64,000 bases of DNA from Helicobacter sp. (GTDB lineage: Bacteria > Campylobacterota > Campylobacteria > Campylobacterales > Helicobacteraceae), in NCBI RefSeq assembly GCF_014799995.1, contig NZ_JAAVGY010000042.1:8068-72067 (forward strand), read 5' to 3'. The notes below the pieces were generated by a model. That model was not told where the DNA came from. It made no database searches and saw only the letters and a program-made list of their open reading frames with translations. How positions within the stretch are numbered: position 1 is the first letter of the stretch; every line of letters starts with the position of its first letter. Made by a program: the position numbers and the translations under genes. Shown in pieces: positions 53,572 through 63,553 of the stretch.

Positions 53572-53979
53572 ATGTTTGAAAAAATCTTAAAAGACAATCA
53601 TCTAAAAATCACGCCCCAACGTTTAGCAATTTTGAAAGAAATTCAGAAGTCTGGACACATTAGCATTGATGAAATCTACGAAAACATCAAAGAAAGCAAT
53701 CCCTCTATGTCGCTTGCTACAATCTATAAGAATCTTGCTTCAATGCAAGAAGCTAGAATCGTTGATGAAGTCAAATTGCCCAACCAAAAACAACGTTATG
53801 AGCTTGTAAAAAAGCCTCATATTCATCTTGTTTGCGAAAAATGTGGAAAAATTACAGATATGGAGGGAAGTGCTTCTATGGAATCACTCAAACACTCTTG
53901 TGCGAATGCTTCCTCTTACCAAATCAAAGAAGTTTCCGTTGCGCTCATTGGAATCTGTCCGCAATGCCAAGCAAAGTAA
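53572..53979 (+). CDS. Fur-family transcriptional regulator, PerR-like
   Basis: A 135-residue regulator. The winged-helix part reads LKITPQRLAILKEIQKSGHI and MSLATIYKNLASMQEARIV; the metal-binding part has HIHLVCEKCGK and a C-terminal CPQC, giving the two C-x2-C structural zinc sites. The pattern with SLATIYKNL and a short C-terminus is closer to PerR than to the iron sensor Fur, whose Helicobacter form is longer. PerR would control peroxide-defence genes, but the class needs a tree to confirm. It is transcribed alone and divergently from aspS. Confidence 0.8.
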   Translation: MFEKILKDNHLKITPQRLAILKEIQKSGHISIDEIYENIKESNPSMSLATIYKNLASMQEARIVDEVKLPNQKQRYELVKKPHIHLVCEKCGKITDMEGSASMESLKHSCANASSYQIKEVSVALIGICPQCQAK

Positions 53980-54065
53980 TGCAATAATTTCATTACTTTA
54001 GCTTGCTAGCAGAGATTTCATAAAAAGATTAAAGTAGTCGCTTTGTAGAGAAGGCTACTTATGCC

Positions 54066-54578
54066 TTAAAAATTTAGCTTGACAAGATTCTTTGGAATTT
54101 TAACTACAACTTTTTGCACGAGTGTAGATTCTGCATTGGTTGAGATTCCACCGGCATGGACATCAAGACTTTCAAAAACCGCAAGGTTTCCCGTAAATAA
54201 TTGAATGCTTGAAAGAAAAGGGCTAGAATGATATTCAATCAAATCACGCGCAGAATCTAATGGATTTTTCACCTCGCATAAACTATTAGGCGCGACAAAA
54301 AAAATCTCTTTTCCACGAACAACCATTTGAAAATCCACCATTTCACAATGGCTTTCATAGAAAGCCTCCTTGGGTGTTTTTGTGTTGTAAGCTTGTTCAA
54401 TCGCCCTTGCCCCACCCTCAAAATGCACGATAAACTCTTCTCCCGCTTTCAAAGAAGTAATACGCTCATACACTTCGCTATTCTCGTCTAATGCGTCAAA
54501 GAGATAGCCAAAAACTTTGCTTAATACTTCGTTTTTTTTAAACTTGCTTGCTATATCTGGTAAATAACCCAAAAACAT
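54066..54578 (-). CDS. YhcH/YjgK/YiaL (DUF386) family protein
   Basis: A 170-residue beta-barrel (cupin-like) protein. HFEGGARAIEQAYNTKTPKEAFYESHCEMVDFQMVVRGKE carries the family features, including the E-S-H and D-x-Q metal-site pattern, with VHAGG near the C-terminus. Homologues are linked to sialic-acid and sugar metabolism and to biofilm formation. It sits 9 bases after the SixA-like gene, in a small minus-strand operon with mtnN and fabD. The substrate is unknown. Confidence 0.8.
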   Translation of the reverse strand: MFLGYLPDIASKFKKNEVLSKVFGYLFDALDENSEVYERITSLKAGEEFIVHFEGGARAIEQAYNTKTPKEAFYESHCEMVDFQMVVRGKEIFFVAPNSLCEVKNPLDSARDLIEYHSSPFLSSIQLFTGNLAVFESLDVHAGGISTNAESTLVQKVVVKIPKNLVKLNF

Positions 54579-54587
54579 AGAATCCCT

Positions 54588-55055
54588 TTAGAAGTTATGC
54601 AAGCCCACAAGTAACCATTCTTGCTCTTTCTCTCGCTCTAGCTCTACAACGCAACCCTTGCCCACATAGAGATTCAAAGTTCCTTTCGCGCAAATAAAAC
54701 GTACAAATTCGCTAATGCTTGGCTCGTGTCCTACGACAACTAAGGTTTGCCAATCCTCTTCAATCTCCTCTTTATGTCCCAAAAATCCTTGTAATCCTTC
54801 GTCTGGATTAATGTTTGGATTCAAAAAGAATGTGCTATGGGATTGCTTTTTGGCGATATATTTCGCGGTATCACACGCACGCAACGCAAGTGATGAAATA
54901 ATCGCATCTACATCGGGATATTTTTTTGCGATATATTTTGCAATCTGTTTTGCTTGTTTGACGCCCTTTTTCGTTAATGGTCGTTTCAAATCATCTTCAT
55001 CAGCCCATTTTTCTCCATTTGCCGCTTTTGCATGACGCACTAAAATTAATCTCAT
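54588..55055 (-). CDS. SixA-like histidine phosphatase
   Basis: A 155-residue protein of the histidine phosphatase superfamily. The N-terminal RLILVRHAKAANGEKW carries the RH motif with the catalytic His, and VVVGHEPSISEFVRF provides the second His. Length and the R-H-A-K-A form fit SixA, which removes phosphate from phosphohistidine on phosphotransfer proteins, although many relatives act on other substrates. It lies 15 bases after mtnN. Confidence 0.8.
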   Translation of the reverse strand: MRLILVRHAKAANGEKWADEDDLKRPLTKKGVKQAKQIAKYIAKKYPDVDAIISSLALRACDTAKYIAKKQSHSTFFLNPNINPDEGLQGFLGHKEEIEEDWQTLVVVGHEPSISEFVRFICAKGTLNLYVGKGCVVELEREKEQEWLLVGLHNF

Positions 55056-55070
55056 TTTCAGTCTCCTTCA

Positions 55071-55751
55071 TTAAATTTTTTCTATCATTTTGATGACAAA
55101 CGCAACATTTCTCTTGCCGCTTTCTTCCTCATTATATTCTTTCAATTCCTCATCATTGACACTATCTGATATGGTTCTAAGAATACAAAAAGGCACTTTA
55201 AGATTCGCGCACACTACTGCTACGCTTGCTCCCTCCATCTCTACTGCATCGGCTTGGAATGTCTCGCGTATCCATTGCTTCTTATCCCTTTGATTGACAA
55301 ATTGGTCTCCTGAAGCAATGATACCCTCATAAATAGGGAATCCAAGCTCATTTGCAACCTGTTTTACGATTTCATTTAAAGCAGAATCACTCTTAGTAAA
55401 TGTCTCACTCTCTGGGATAAATCCATAAGGATAGCCAAAAATCGTTAAATCCACATCGTGCTGACATAGCTTGCTAGCAAAGAGCAAGTCTCCTACCTTA
55501 TAAGCTGGATTAATCGCACCTGCGATTCCGTTGAAGACTATTTTTTCACAACCAAAATGCAAAACCATACTGCTAGCAGTTAAAGCAGAATGCACCTTGC
55601 CAATGCGGCTTCGTGCGATGATTGCGGTTTTTCCTGCTAATTGGATTTTATAAAAAGTATTCCCGCCAAATTCTATTGTCTCATACTCTTTATAATGCGC
55701 TAGCAAAGGCGCAATCTCTTCTGGAAGAGCACCGATAATTCCAAGCGTCAT
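55071..55751 (-). CDS. mtnN: Methylthioadenosine/S-adenosylhomocysteine nucleosidase
   Basis: About 226 residues. MTLGIIGALPEEIAPLL, the purine-binding VFNGIAGAINPAYKVGD and ASGDQFVNQRDKKQWI, the ribose-binding DAVEMEGASVAVVC and the catalytic Asp region RTISDSVND all match. In Campylobacterota the enzyme also cleaves 6-amino-6-deoxyfutalosine for menaquinone. ATG 55751 has an AAGGA site; the frame extends upstream into fabD without support. Confidence 0.92.
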   Translation of the reverse strand: MTLGIIGALPEEIAPLLAHYKEYETIEFGGNTFYKIQLAGKTAIIARSRIGKVHSALTASSMVLHFGCEKIVFNGIAGAINPAYKVGDLLFASKLCQHDVDLTIFGYPYGFIPESETFTKSDSALNEIVKQVANELGFPIYEGIIASGDQFVNQRDKKQWIRETFQADAVEMEGASVAVVCANLKVPFCILRTISDSVNDEELKEYNEEESGKRNVAFVIKMIEKI

Positions 55752-55752
55752 T

Positions 55753-56673
55753 TTAGTCCTTTTGCAAAAAATCTTGAATCTCTGCATAAGTCTGCAAAGA
55801 AATCGTTTCTTTGGAACTCAATCTTTTGTTTAAACCCTTAAGAACATTCCCGCCGCATTCTATGAAACCCTCAATCTCTGTGTCATTTTTGCGAATGGAT
55901 TGCTTATAAAGCACAGGAGAAACCAACTGCTCTGCTAGCAATTCCAACGCTTGTGCTTTGTTTTGATAAGGCTTGGCATTCACATTGGAAATAATCGGGA
56001 AATCAAAAGAATCTCTAAGTGCTTCTTCTAATAATACCTTAAAGTCCGCACACATTCCCTCTAGGATTGGACAATGGCTTGCCACAGACATTGGAAGCAT
56101 TAAGGCGCGTTTTGCACCAAGCCCTTTAATCTCTACCTCCAAAGTCAATAAATCCTCTTTGCTTCCTGCAAGCACCATTTGCCCATCGCCATTATAATTG
56201 GCACACCATACCTTAAGCCCTCTATTGCGTTTTTTAGTGCAAAACTCTTCTAGGATTCCATCTTCTAGCCCGAGCACGACCATCATTCCTGCTGCTTTCT
56301 TTTTGCAGGACTCTTCCATTAAATAGCCGCGTTTGCTCACAAGCGAGATAGCTTGCTCAAAGCTCAACGCCCCGCCCGCACAAAGTGCGCTAAATTCTCC
56401 CAAAGAATGCCCTAAACCAAAAGCAATTTTACCTTTTATCTTGGGCAAAATCAGCGAAAACACGCTATAACTCACCAACAAAATTGCAGGCTGTGTATAT
56501 TGTGTCAGATTTAATTTCTGATTCTCTTCAAAGCAAAGTTTCACCATATCTTCTTTTAAAATCTCACTTGCTTGTTCAAAATATCGTCTCACTTCTGCGC
56601 TATTATCAAACAAATCTTTGCCCATTCCGACACTTTGACTCCCCTGACCGGGAAAAATCACTGCTTTACTCAA
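55753..56673 (-). CDS. fabD: Malonyl-CoA:ACP transacylase
   Basis: About 306 residues. KAVIFPGQGSQSVGMGKDLF is the oxyanion region, FGLGHSLGEFSALCAGGAL holds the catalytic serine, and VASHCPILEGM the catalytic histidine. The enzyme loads malonate onto ACP for fatty-acid synthesis. I place the start at TTG 56673, five bases after AAGGAG; a longer N-terminus from 56721 would not fit the family. It lies between argS and mtnN. Confidence 0.93.
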   Translation of the reverse strand: MSKAVIFPGQGSQSVGMGKDLFDNSAEVRRYFEQASEILKEDMVKLCFEENQKLNLTQYTQPAILLVSYSVFSLILPKIKGKIAFGLGHSLGEFSALCAGGALSFEQAISLVSKRGYLMEESCKKKAAGMMVVLGLEDGILEEFCTKKRNRGLKVWCANYNGDGQMVLAGSKEDLLTLEVEIKGLGAKRALMLPMSVASHCPILEGMCADFKVLLEEALRDSFDFPIISNVNAKPYQNKAQALELLAEQLVSPVLYKQSIRKNDTEIEGFIECGGNVLKGLNKRLSSKETISLQTYAEIQDFLQKD

Positions 56674-56683
56674 ACTCACTCCT

Positions 56684-58291
56684 TTACATACTTTTTTTAG
56701 CGGTAATACCAAGTAGTGCAAGCCCTAGATTCAAAGTCTCTACAACCACCACCAATACCTTTAAAATCTGCTCCTCTTTGGCAGTATTTAGAATCTTTGT
56801 TTCATTATAGAATCGGTGAAATTCTCCTGCAAGCACTTTGAGAAAATCCACTACTTTATTGGGAGAACGTTGCGCAAACGCATCGGCTAAAACCTTATCA
56901 AGCCCAAGGGAAAGCACCAACAAATCACGCAAACTTTCGTCCATTCCTTTAAGGGATTCTATGTATTGTTCCTTTGGAATATTTTTACAATCCTGCACAC
57001 TAGAATTGGATTTAGAAAAAAGCGTATGAATGCGCGCGTGTGCGTAGTTGATATAATACACAGGATTGCTAGAATCTTGCTTCTTTAGCTCTTCTATATC
57101 AAATTCCAAATGCGTATCTGCCTTTTTACTCAAAAAAATCAGTCGCAATGCGTCTGCGCCTACTTCCTCTACGATTTCTTTCATCAAGATAAAATTGCCC
57201 GCACGTTTGCTCATTTTATAGGCTTCGCCGCCTTTTAATAAAGCAACCATTTGCGACAACAACACTTCTAATTTATCACTCTGATAACCCAAGAAAGTAA
57301 TTGCGGCTTTGACGCGCGCAATATAGCCGTGATGGTCTGCCCCCCAAATATTAATGTAATGCTCAAAAGGACGAGCAAATTTATTGTTATGATAAATAAT
57401 ATCTCCCGCAAGATAGGTTGGCTCTCCATTCTCACGCACGATTACGCGATCTTTTTCATCGCCATATTCGCTAGATTTCAACCACAGCTTACCCTCTTGC
57501 TCATAGACACCAGAATGCTCTTTAAGTGCTTGTAAGGTGGAATCCCAATGCTTAAAAAGCTCCTTTTCGCTGACATAGTTATCAAATACGATTCCAACTT
57601 GCGCTAAATTTGCTTGGATTTCCTCTAGCATTTTATCTTTTCCAAAATTGCTTAATGTCGCAATGCTAGAGGGATTCCTAAAGACTTCTAATCCTAAAGA
57701 ATCCTTTGCCTCTTTTGCCAAATCTATAATATATTCGCCTTTATAACAATCCTCCGGCAATGCACAAGATTCGCCCAAAAACAAATTGCGCCCAGCATAA
57801 TAAATAGACTTGCCCAGATTTTCTATTTGCGTTCCTGCATCATTAATATAATATTCTGTCGTGATACAAAAGCCCAAAAATCTACCAATACGCGCCAAAC
57901 TATCGCCGAAGATTGCACCCCGTGCGTGTCCAATATGCAAAGGACCTGTGGGATTTGCGCTCACATATTCCAATAAAATATGCTTGGCGGCGTTTTGCGA
58001 TTTTGCACTCTTAGAATCTTGTTGCAAAAATTCCCACGCACATTCAGCCAAAAATTCATCGCTCAAGCTAAAATTCACATAGCCATTCATCACATTTACA
58101 CTCGCAATTTGTGGCAGAATCTCTAACTTTTGCGCAAATTCTTGGGCAATGACTTGCGGACTTTGACGCAAAGTCTTAGCAAAACTAAAAGTCGGCAACG
58201 CAAAATGACCGAACTTTTTATCACGTGGTTTTTCTAAAATACTAGAAACCCCTAGAGCCTCATCTATAATTCGTTTAATGTTTTGTGTCAT
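56684..58291 (-). CDS. argS: Arginyl-tRNA synthetase
   Basis: A 535-residue class I synthetase. The HIGH motif is in SANPTGPLHIGHARGAIFGD, the KMSK-like motif is YKMSKRAGNFI, and YINYAHARIHTLFSKS with HRFYNETKIL belongs to the DALR anticodon domain. Length is as in H. pylori. It follows tatA by three bases. Confidence 0.95.
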   Translation of the reverse strand: MTQNIKRIIDEALGVSSILEKPRDKKFGHFALPTFSFAKTLRQSPQVIAQEFAQKLEILPQIASVNVMNGYVNFSLSDEFLAECAWEFLQQDSKSAKSQNAAKHILLEYVSANPTGPLHIGHARGAIFGDSLARIGRFLGFCITTEYYINDAGTQIENLGKSIYYAGRNLFLGESCALPEDCYKGEYIIDLAKEAKDSLGLEVFRNPSSIATLSNFGKDKMLEEIQANLAQVGIVFDNYVSEKELFKHWDSTLQALKEHSGVYEQEGKLWLKSSEYGDEKDRVIVRENGEPTYLAGDIIYHNNKFARPFEHYINIWGADHHGYIARVKAAITFLGYQSDKLEVLLSQMVALLKGGEAYKMSKRAGNFILMKEIVEEVGADALRLIFLSKKADTHLEFDIEELKKQDSSNPVYYINYAHARIHTLFSKSNSSVQDCKNIPKEQYIESLKGMDESLRDLLVLSLGLDKVLADAFAQRSPNKVVDFLKVLAGEFHRFYNETKILNTAKEEQILKVLVVVVETLNLGLALLGITAKKSM

Positions 58292-58294
58292 TCA

Positions 58295-58516
58295 TTATAC
58301 TTTAGTAGTTTCACTAGTGGAGTTTGCGACAGATTCTTTTTTGTCTTGTTCAATTTTGGTTTGCGCGGTGCTTTCTTCCTCATCTTCTTTGACAGCTTTT
58401 TTGAAATTTTTGATTCCAGAGCCTAAACCTTTAGCCAAATCTGGAATCTTTTTCGCTCCAAACAACACAACAATAATTAACAGCACGATGAGCAGCTGCT
58501 GAACACTTGGCATCAT
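58295..58516 (-). CDS. tatA: Sec-independent translocase protein TatA
   Basis: About 73 residues. One membrane helix near residues 6-21 (QLLIVLLIIVVLFGAKKIP) ends in the FG hinge, then the amphipathic helix LAKGLGSGIKNFKKAVKED and a charged tail. TatA forms the pore of the twin-arginine export system. The ATG at 58516 has an AAGGA site seven bases upstream (a second ATG follows at 58513). Upstream frame extension to 58579 lacks support. tatB and tatC are not nearby. Confidence 0.92.
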   Translation of the reverse strand: MMPSVQQLLIVLLIIVVLFGAKKIPDLAKGLGSGIKNFKKAVKEDEEESTAQTKIEQDKKESVANSTSETTKV

Positions 58517-58728
58517 TATCAAATCCTTTTTCGTTATGAAATTTTGTAGATTATAGCATAATTCCTCTTGCAACTTCAAAACACAAAAATTTTAGATTTA
58601 ATTTTTGACTTAGTGTTACCAATATTCAAAATCATTACTAAGTTACCATAGATATTTATAACATTCAATAAAAATTAAATTTGTTTAAGTTATAGTTTTT
58701 TAAGCATTATTTTAAAAAAGGATTGGAA

Positions 58729-60678
58729 ATGAAATTATCTTTAAGTTTAAAGGCGACTTTAAGTATTACACTCACCGCAATTATTGGATTTTTAGTTTTT
58801 GGACTCTTACAATATCAAAGCACAAAGACAAGCACATTACAAACAGAAGAAAAGAGCTATCAAGGCAAGCTAAACTCTATCCAACTTCTGCTCGTTTCTT
58901 ACATTACAGAAAAACAAGAAGCAATCAATCGTCTCAAAGATGAAATTGCTAATCAAATCAACGATGAAACGGCAATCGCTAAAAGTTTAGAATTAATTGA
59001 AAAAACAGGTGGATTTAACCTCGTATATTTTGGCGTAGAAACCAATGGCAGAATGATGCGCAGCAATGGGAATCACGTGTTTCCAGAAAGCGGTTATGAC
59101 CCACGCAAACGCAGTTGGTATTATGACACCAAAGCACAAAATAAACCCATTATCCTAAATCACGCTTGGTTGCAGGCGAGTAAAAAACTTCCTGTTTTTG
59201 GATTTGGCGCACCACTACACTACAATGGCAGTTTTTATGGTGTAGTAAGTGGAGATATTGCGCTTAAACCCCTCAATGACTATTTGGAGTCTTTGCAAAA
59301 AAACGAACATTTTACAATCTTCGCAACAGACCCAAGCGGACAGATTATTCTTTCCCAAAATCCCGATGAAATCTTAAATCAAAGTGAAATCTCTAAATTA
59401 TTAGTAGAAAAATCTAAAAACAATCAAAACAAATTCTTGTTCTTTGAGCAAGACAAACAAAGTAGATTTGGAATCTGCTCATCTAACCCTTTAACCGAAT
59501 GGAATGTGTGTTTGGTTGGAGATGAAAAGATACTCTATCGACACATTCGCGAAAACACCACTTTTCTAGCAATCTCCCTCCTTGTATTTGCAATTGCCCT
59601 TATCGTGCTTATCAATATTCTTATGCGCATTATTTTAAAACCCATTGAAACTTTGCGTAAAGGGATTTTAGATTTCTTTGACTATTTACACTCCAAGACT
59701 ACAAGCGTCAAACCATTGCACATCAATACACACGATGAGCTTGGAGAAATGGCAAGGGTAATTAATGCCAATATTAAAGAAATTCAAGCCAACCTAGAAA
59801 AAGAACGGACTTGCGTGCAAGAAGCATTAAAATCACTTGAATATGCTAAAGAGGGTGATTTCAGACGCTTCATAGAAACCGAATCCAATAATCAACAACT
59901 CAACAATATCAAGCTTTATCTCAATCAAACACTCCAAGACCTTAACCAAAACTTTGAAACAATTGAAAGAGCCCTAGAAACATTCAAGACAGATGATTTT
60001 ACGCATATTGCAGAAACCAATGAGAGCAAAGGCGCATTGCTTCGTGTAGTAGAAAACATTAATGACTTGGGACGTTATATTCAAAATATGCTCAAAACCT
60101 CTAGCGAAATTGCCCATAATCTCAAAGGGCATTCTAGCACCCTACAAGAACGTGTAAAGAACCTTCAAGCTTCCGCACACGCTCAAGCGCAATCCTTAGA
60201 GCAAACAAGTGCCGCCGTAGATGGAATCACAGATTCTATACAAAATGTCGCCAATAAAAGCAGTGAGGTAATCCAACAGAGTGATGACATTAGAAGCGTT
60301 GTAAATGTCATCAAAGACATTGCAGACCAAACCAACTTACTTGCGCTCAATGCCGCAATTGAAGCCGCAAGGGCTGGAGAGCACGGAAGAGGATTCGCGG
60401 TTGTTGCCGATGAAGTGCGCAAACTAGCGGAACGAACAGGAAAATCTTTAAGTGAGATTGAAGCAAATGTCAATGTCTTGGTGCAAGGCATTAATGAGAT
60501 GAGTGAATCTATCAAGGAAGAAACGCAAAGTGTAGAAAAAATCAGCTCTGCCGTAGAAAAACTAGAACAATTAGCACAAGAAAACGAATCTATCGCAAAT
60601 TCTTGTGCTGATATTTCTAATGTCGTAGATAATCTAGCAACTGAAGTGCTCAACGAAACGGATAATAAGAAATTTTAA
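58729..60678 (+). CDS. Methyl-accepting chemotaxis protein with dCache-type sensor
   Basis: About 649 residues. A first membrane span (roughly residues 8-27) and a second (about 279-302) bracket a periplasmic double-Cache-like domain with GYDPRKRSWYYDTKAQNKP and YGVVSGDIALKPLNDYL. A HAMP segment (ILKPIETLRKGILDFF onward) and the signalling domain follow, with the conserved hairpin DQTNLLALNAAIEAARAGEHGRG near residue 533. The ligand is unknown; dCache domains often bind amino acids or organic acids. ATG 58729 has an AAGGA site. Transcribed alone, divergent from tatA. Confidence 0.9.
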   Translation: MKLSLSLKATLSITLTAIIGFLVFGLLQYQSTKTSTLQTEEKSYQGKLNSIQLLLVSYITEKQEAINRLKDEIANQINDETAIAKSLELIEKTGGFNLVYFGVETNGRMMRSNGNHVFPESGYDPRKRSWYYDTKAQNKPIILNHAWLQASKKLPVFGFGAPLHYNGSFYGVVSGDIALKPLNDYLESLQKNEHFTIFATDPSGQIILSQNPDEILNQSEISKLLVEKSKNNQNKFLFFEQDKQSRFGICSSNPLTEWNVCLVGDEKILYRHIRENTTFLAISLLVFAIALIVLINILMRIILKPIETLRKGILDFFDYLHSKTTSVKPLHINTHDELGEMARVINANIKEIQANLEKERTCVQEALKSLEYAKEGDFRRFIETESNNQQLNNIKLYLNQTLQDLNQNFETIERALETFKTDDFTHIAETNESKGALLRVVENINDLGRYIQNMLKTSSEIAHNLKGHSSTLQERVKNLQASAHAQAQSLEQTSAAVDGITDSIQNVANKSSEVIQQSDDIRSVVNVIKDIADQTNLLALNAAIEAARAGEHGRGFAVVADEVRKLAERTGKSLSEIEANVNVLVQGINEMSESIKEETQSVEKISSAVEKLEQLAQENESIANSCADISNVVDNLATEVLNETDNKKF

Positions 60679-60714
60679 GCTAGCAACGGAATCCTTAGGA
60701 TTCCATTCCTAGCT
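60678..60714. terminator. Hairpin between the convergent chemoreceptor and uvrA genes
   Basis: A perfect 7-bp stem GGAATCC/GGATTCC with a TTA loop (60688-60704) is enclosed by a second pair, AGCTAG (60678-60683) and CTAGCT (60709-60714), with four-base internal bulges. It overlaps the 3' end of uvrA. No T-run follows, so its strength as a terminator is uncertain. Confidence 0.6.
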
Positions 60715-63553
60715 CTTTAGCCAAAAATCTCCCCGTATGGCTTGCGGTTTTTTTATATCTTTTTGCGATTCTCTCTGGCGAGCCACTATCTACGATTTTC
60801 CCTCCATTGTTTCCACCCTCTGGTCCAATATCAAGAATAAAGTCTGCATTTTTGATAATGTCCAAATTATGCTCAATCACAATGACGCTATTTCCTAAGT
60901 CTGTCAAATGGTGCAACACACGCGTCAATCTATCCACATCGGCAAAATGCAAGCCTGTCGTTGGCTCATCTAAGACATAAAGTGTTTTTCCTGTATCCTT
61001 GCGACTCAACTCTTTTGCAAGCTTGATGCGTTGCGCTTCGCCTCCACTAAGAGTAACCGCATTTTGTCCCAAAGTGATATAGCCTAATCCGACATCTTGT
61101 AGGGTTTTAAGCTTCTGATAAATGCGTGGAATCTTGGCGAAAAACTCGCACGCCTCATCTACGCTTAATGCTAGAACTTGCGCTATATTTTTGCCTCTAT
61201 ATTCTACTTCTAAAGTTTGCGTGTTATAACGCGTGCCTCCGCACGCATCGCATTTCACCATAATATCGGGCAGGAAGTGCATTTCAATCTTAATCTCCCC
61301 CTCACCCATACATTTCTCACATCTTCCTCCCTTGACATTAAAGCTAAAACGACTAATGCCATAATTACGAATCTGTGCTTCTTTAGTCTGTGCAAAAATC
61401 TGCCGAATCTCGTCCATCGCGCCCGTATAAGTTGCGGGATTGGAACGTGGGGTGCGCCCAATAGGGCTTTGGTCTAAATAAATCACTTTGTCCAATTGTT
61501 CTAAACCTATAATCTCCACTCCATCTACTTTTTTTACTTTTTTGCGATTATTGAGTAACTCTTGGGCGACAGGAAGCAGAGTTTGCAACACAAGGGAGCT
61601 TTTACCACTTCCACTAACACCCGTTACACACACGAAATTCCTAAGAGGAATTTTGACATTTAGATTATGGATATTATTGATATTGACATTTAAAATCTCA
61701 ATCCATTCCTCTTGATTGCGGCGGATAAAATATTCTATCTTTTTCTCTCCATTGAGATATTGTGCTGTCTGTGTTTTGCTCTTAAGCAACTGCGTAAGAT
61801 TCCCACTAAAGACGACTTCACCCCCATATTTCCCAGCACCCGGTCCAATATCTACAATGAAATCCGCGTGCTCAATCGTCTCCTTATCATGCTCTACAAC
61901 AATTACAGAATTGCCCTTTTGCTGCAAATTTCTTAATGTTTTAATCAGCTTGAGCGTATCGCGTTCGTGCAAACCAATGCTTGGCTCATCTAGCACATAC
62001 ATTACGCCGGTTAATCCGCTACCAATTTGACTTGCGATTCTGATTCGTTGCGATTCTCCTCCACTAATGCTACGCGCATCGCGTCCCAAACTCAAATACC
62101 CAAGCCCTACATCATAGAGAAAATAAAGTCGCTCGCAGATTTCCTTTAGAATCGGAGCGGCAATCATTGCATTTTGATTGTCCAAATGAGAAAAATTAGC
62201 AGGATTGGCAAAAAACCCATAACACTCCTCAATAGGCAAATCCAACAAATCCCCAATCGTCTTATTGGCGACTTTGACTGCTAGACTTTGCGGCAGCAAG
62301 CGATGCCCCCCGCAATCCTCACAAACTTTTTCACTCATATAATCGCCCAAATCTTTATTGTCTTTAAACATATCATAAGCAATAGAAATCACTCCCGCCC
62401 AAGGACGTTTGAGCTTGGAAGTTTTCCAGCTAAACTCCACTTCCTCTTGGCTTCCATACAGCACTAACTTCTGCTGATATTCGCTCAAATCCTCAAAAGC
62501 TGCTTTGGGGTTGATACCATTTGCCAAACAAAAAGCGCGAAAAAGCTCGTTATAATAACTCTTATTGAATCCATAAATAATCTTGATTCCTCCCTCACTT
62601 AGAGGCAAACTAGAATGCACTACCTTTTTGGTATCAATCGTGTAACGAATCCCTAAACCATCGCATTTAGAACAAGCACCTTTGGGGGAATTAAACGAAA
62701 AGCTAAGCGGCTCTAATGGGCTAAAGGAGACCTTACAATCAAAGCAAGCCAAATGCTCACTATAATGCACTAAAGTGGGCTTGGATTCTTTATTTTCAGG
62801 CAGAATCTCAACTTCTACTTCACCATAAGATTCTTTCAATGCTTTCTCAATATCTTCTGCAATTCTCTCTTTGTTTGCCGCATTGACGATTACGCGGTCT
62901 ATCACGACTTTAATCGTGTGTTTCTTGGTTTTAGAAAGACTGATTTCCTCATCTAAACGCACCAAGACACCATTAATCTGCGCCCTAATATATCCCTTTT
63001 GACGCAAGGATTCTAGTTTATCATTAAAAGTTCCCTTTTTTTCACGGATAATTGGGGCTAAAATCAAAATCTTAGAATCCTCTTTGATTTTCAAAACTTC
63101 CGCGATAATATCACTCGCACTCATCTTGGAGATTGGCTTGCCGCACAAATGACAATGCTGCACGCCTATACGCGCAAAAAGTAAGCGCAGATAATCGTAA
63201 ATCTCCGTAATTGTCCCCACAGTGGAGCGTGGATTCTTGCTCGTTGTCTTTTGGTCAATCGCAATTGCTGGAGTAAGCCCCTCTATCTTATCCACATCGG
63301 GCTTGCCGATTTTGTCCAAAAACTGCCTCGCATAGCTTGAAAGGGATTCTATGTATCTCCGCTGCCCCTCGGCATAAAGTGTGTCAAATGCCAAAGTGCT
63401 CTTACCGCTGCCGCTAAGTCCCGTTAAAATAACAAGTTTATTTTTGGGAATACTCAAACTAATATTTTTTAAATTATTTTCTTTTGCATTTGTGATAATA
63501 ATATGGTCAAGTGGCGTTGGTGTCGCAAGTTGGGATTTCGTTTTTGAATCCAT
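60695..63553 (-). CDS. uvrA: Excinuclease ABC subunit A
   Basis: A 952-residue DNA-damage recognition ATPase. It has two ABC modules: P-loops GLSGSGKST and GVSGSGKSS, signature motifs SGGESQRI and SGGEAQRI, and Walker B segments VLDEPSIGLHE and VLDEPTTGLHF. Zinc-binding cysteine pairs are in CHLCGKPI, CSKCDGLG, CEDCGGHR, CEKCMGEG and CDACGG. Length is normal. The ATG at 63553 has an AAGGG site. Confidence 0.97.
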   Translation of the reverse strand: MDSKTKSQLATPTPLDHIIITNAKENNLKNISLSIPKNKLVILTGLSGSGKSTLAFDTLYAEGQRRYIESLSSYARQFLDKIGKPDVDKIEGLTPAIAIDQKTTSKNPRSTVGTITEIYDYLRLLFARIGVQHCHLCGKPISKMSASDIIAEVLKIKEDSKILILAPIIREKKGTFNDKLESLRQKGYIRAQINGVLVRLDEEISLSKTKKHTIKVVIDRVIVNAANKERIAEDIEKALKESYGEVEVEILPENKESKPTLVHYSEHLACFDCKVSFSPLEPLSFSFNSPKGACSKCDGLGIRYTIDTKKVVHSSLPLSEGGIKIIYGFNKSYYNELFRAFCLANGINPKAAFEDLSEYQQKLVLYGSQEEVEFSWKTSKLKRPWAGVISIAYDMFKDNKDLGDYMSEKVCEDCGGHRLLPQSLAVKVANKTIGDLLDLPIEECYGFFANPANFSHLDNQNAMIAAPILKEICERLYFLYDVGLGYLSLGRDARSISGGESQRIRIASQIGSGLTGVMYVLDEPSIGLHERDTLKLIKTLRNLQQKGNSVIVVEHDKETIEHADFIVDIGPGAGKYGGEVVFSGNLTQLLKSKTQTAQYLNGEKKIEYFIRRNQEEWIEILNVNINNIHNLNVKIPLRNFVCVTGVSGSGKSSLVLQTLLPVAQELLNNRKKVKKVDGVEIIGLEQLDKVIYLDQSPIGRTPRSNPATYTGAMDEIRQIFAQTKEAQIRNYGISRFSFNVKGGRCEKCMGEGEIKIEMHFLPDIMVKCDACGGTRYNTQTLEVEYRGKNIAQVLALSVDEACEFFAKIPRIYQKLKTLQDVGLGYITLGQNAVTLSGGEAQRIKLAKELSRKDTGKTLYVLDEPTTGLHFADVDRLTRVLHHLTDLGNSVIVIEHNLDIIKNADFILDIGPEGGNNGGKIVDSGSPERIAKRYKKTASHTGRFLAKELGMES

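Noticed and set aside
60183..60653. Long open frame antisense to the chemoreceptor gene, and similar long antisense frames elsewhere
   Set aside because: They lie fully within well-supported genes, have no motifs or ribosome-binding sites and are codon-usage shadows.
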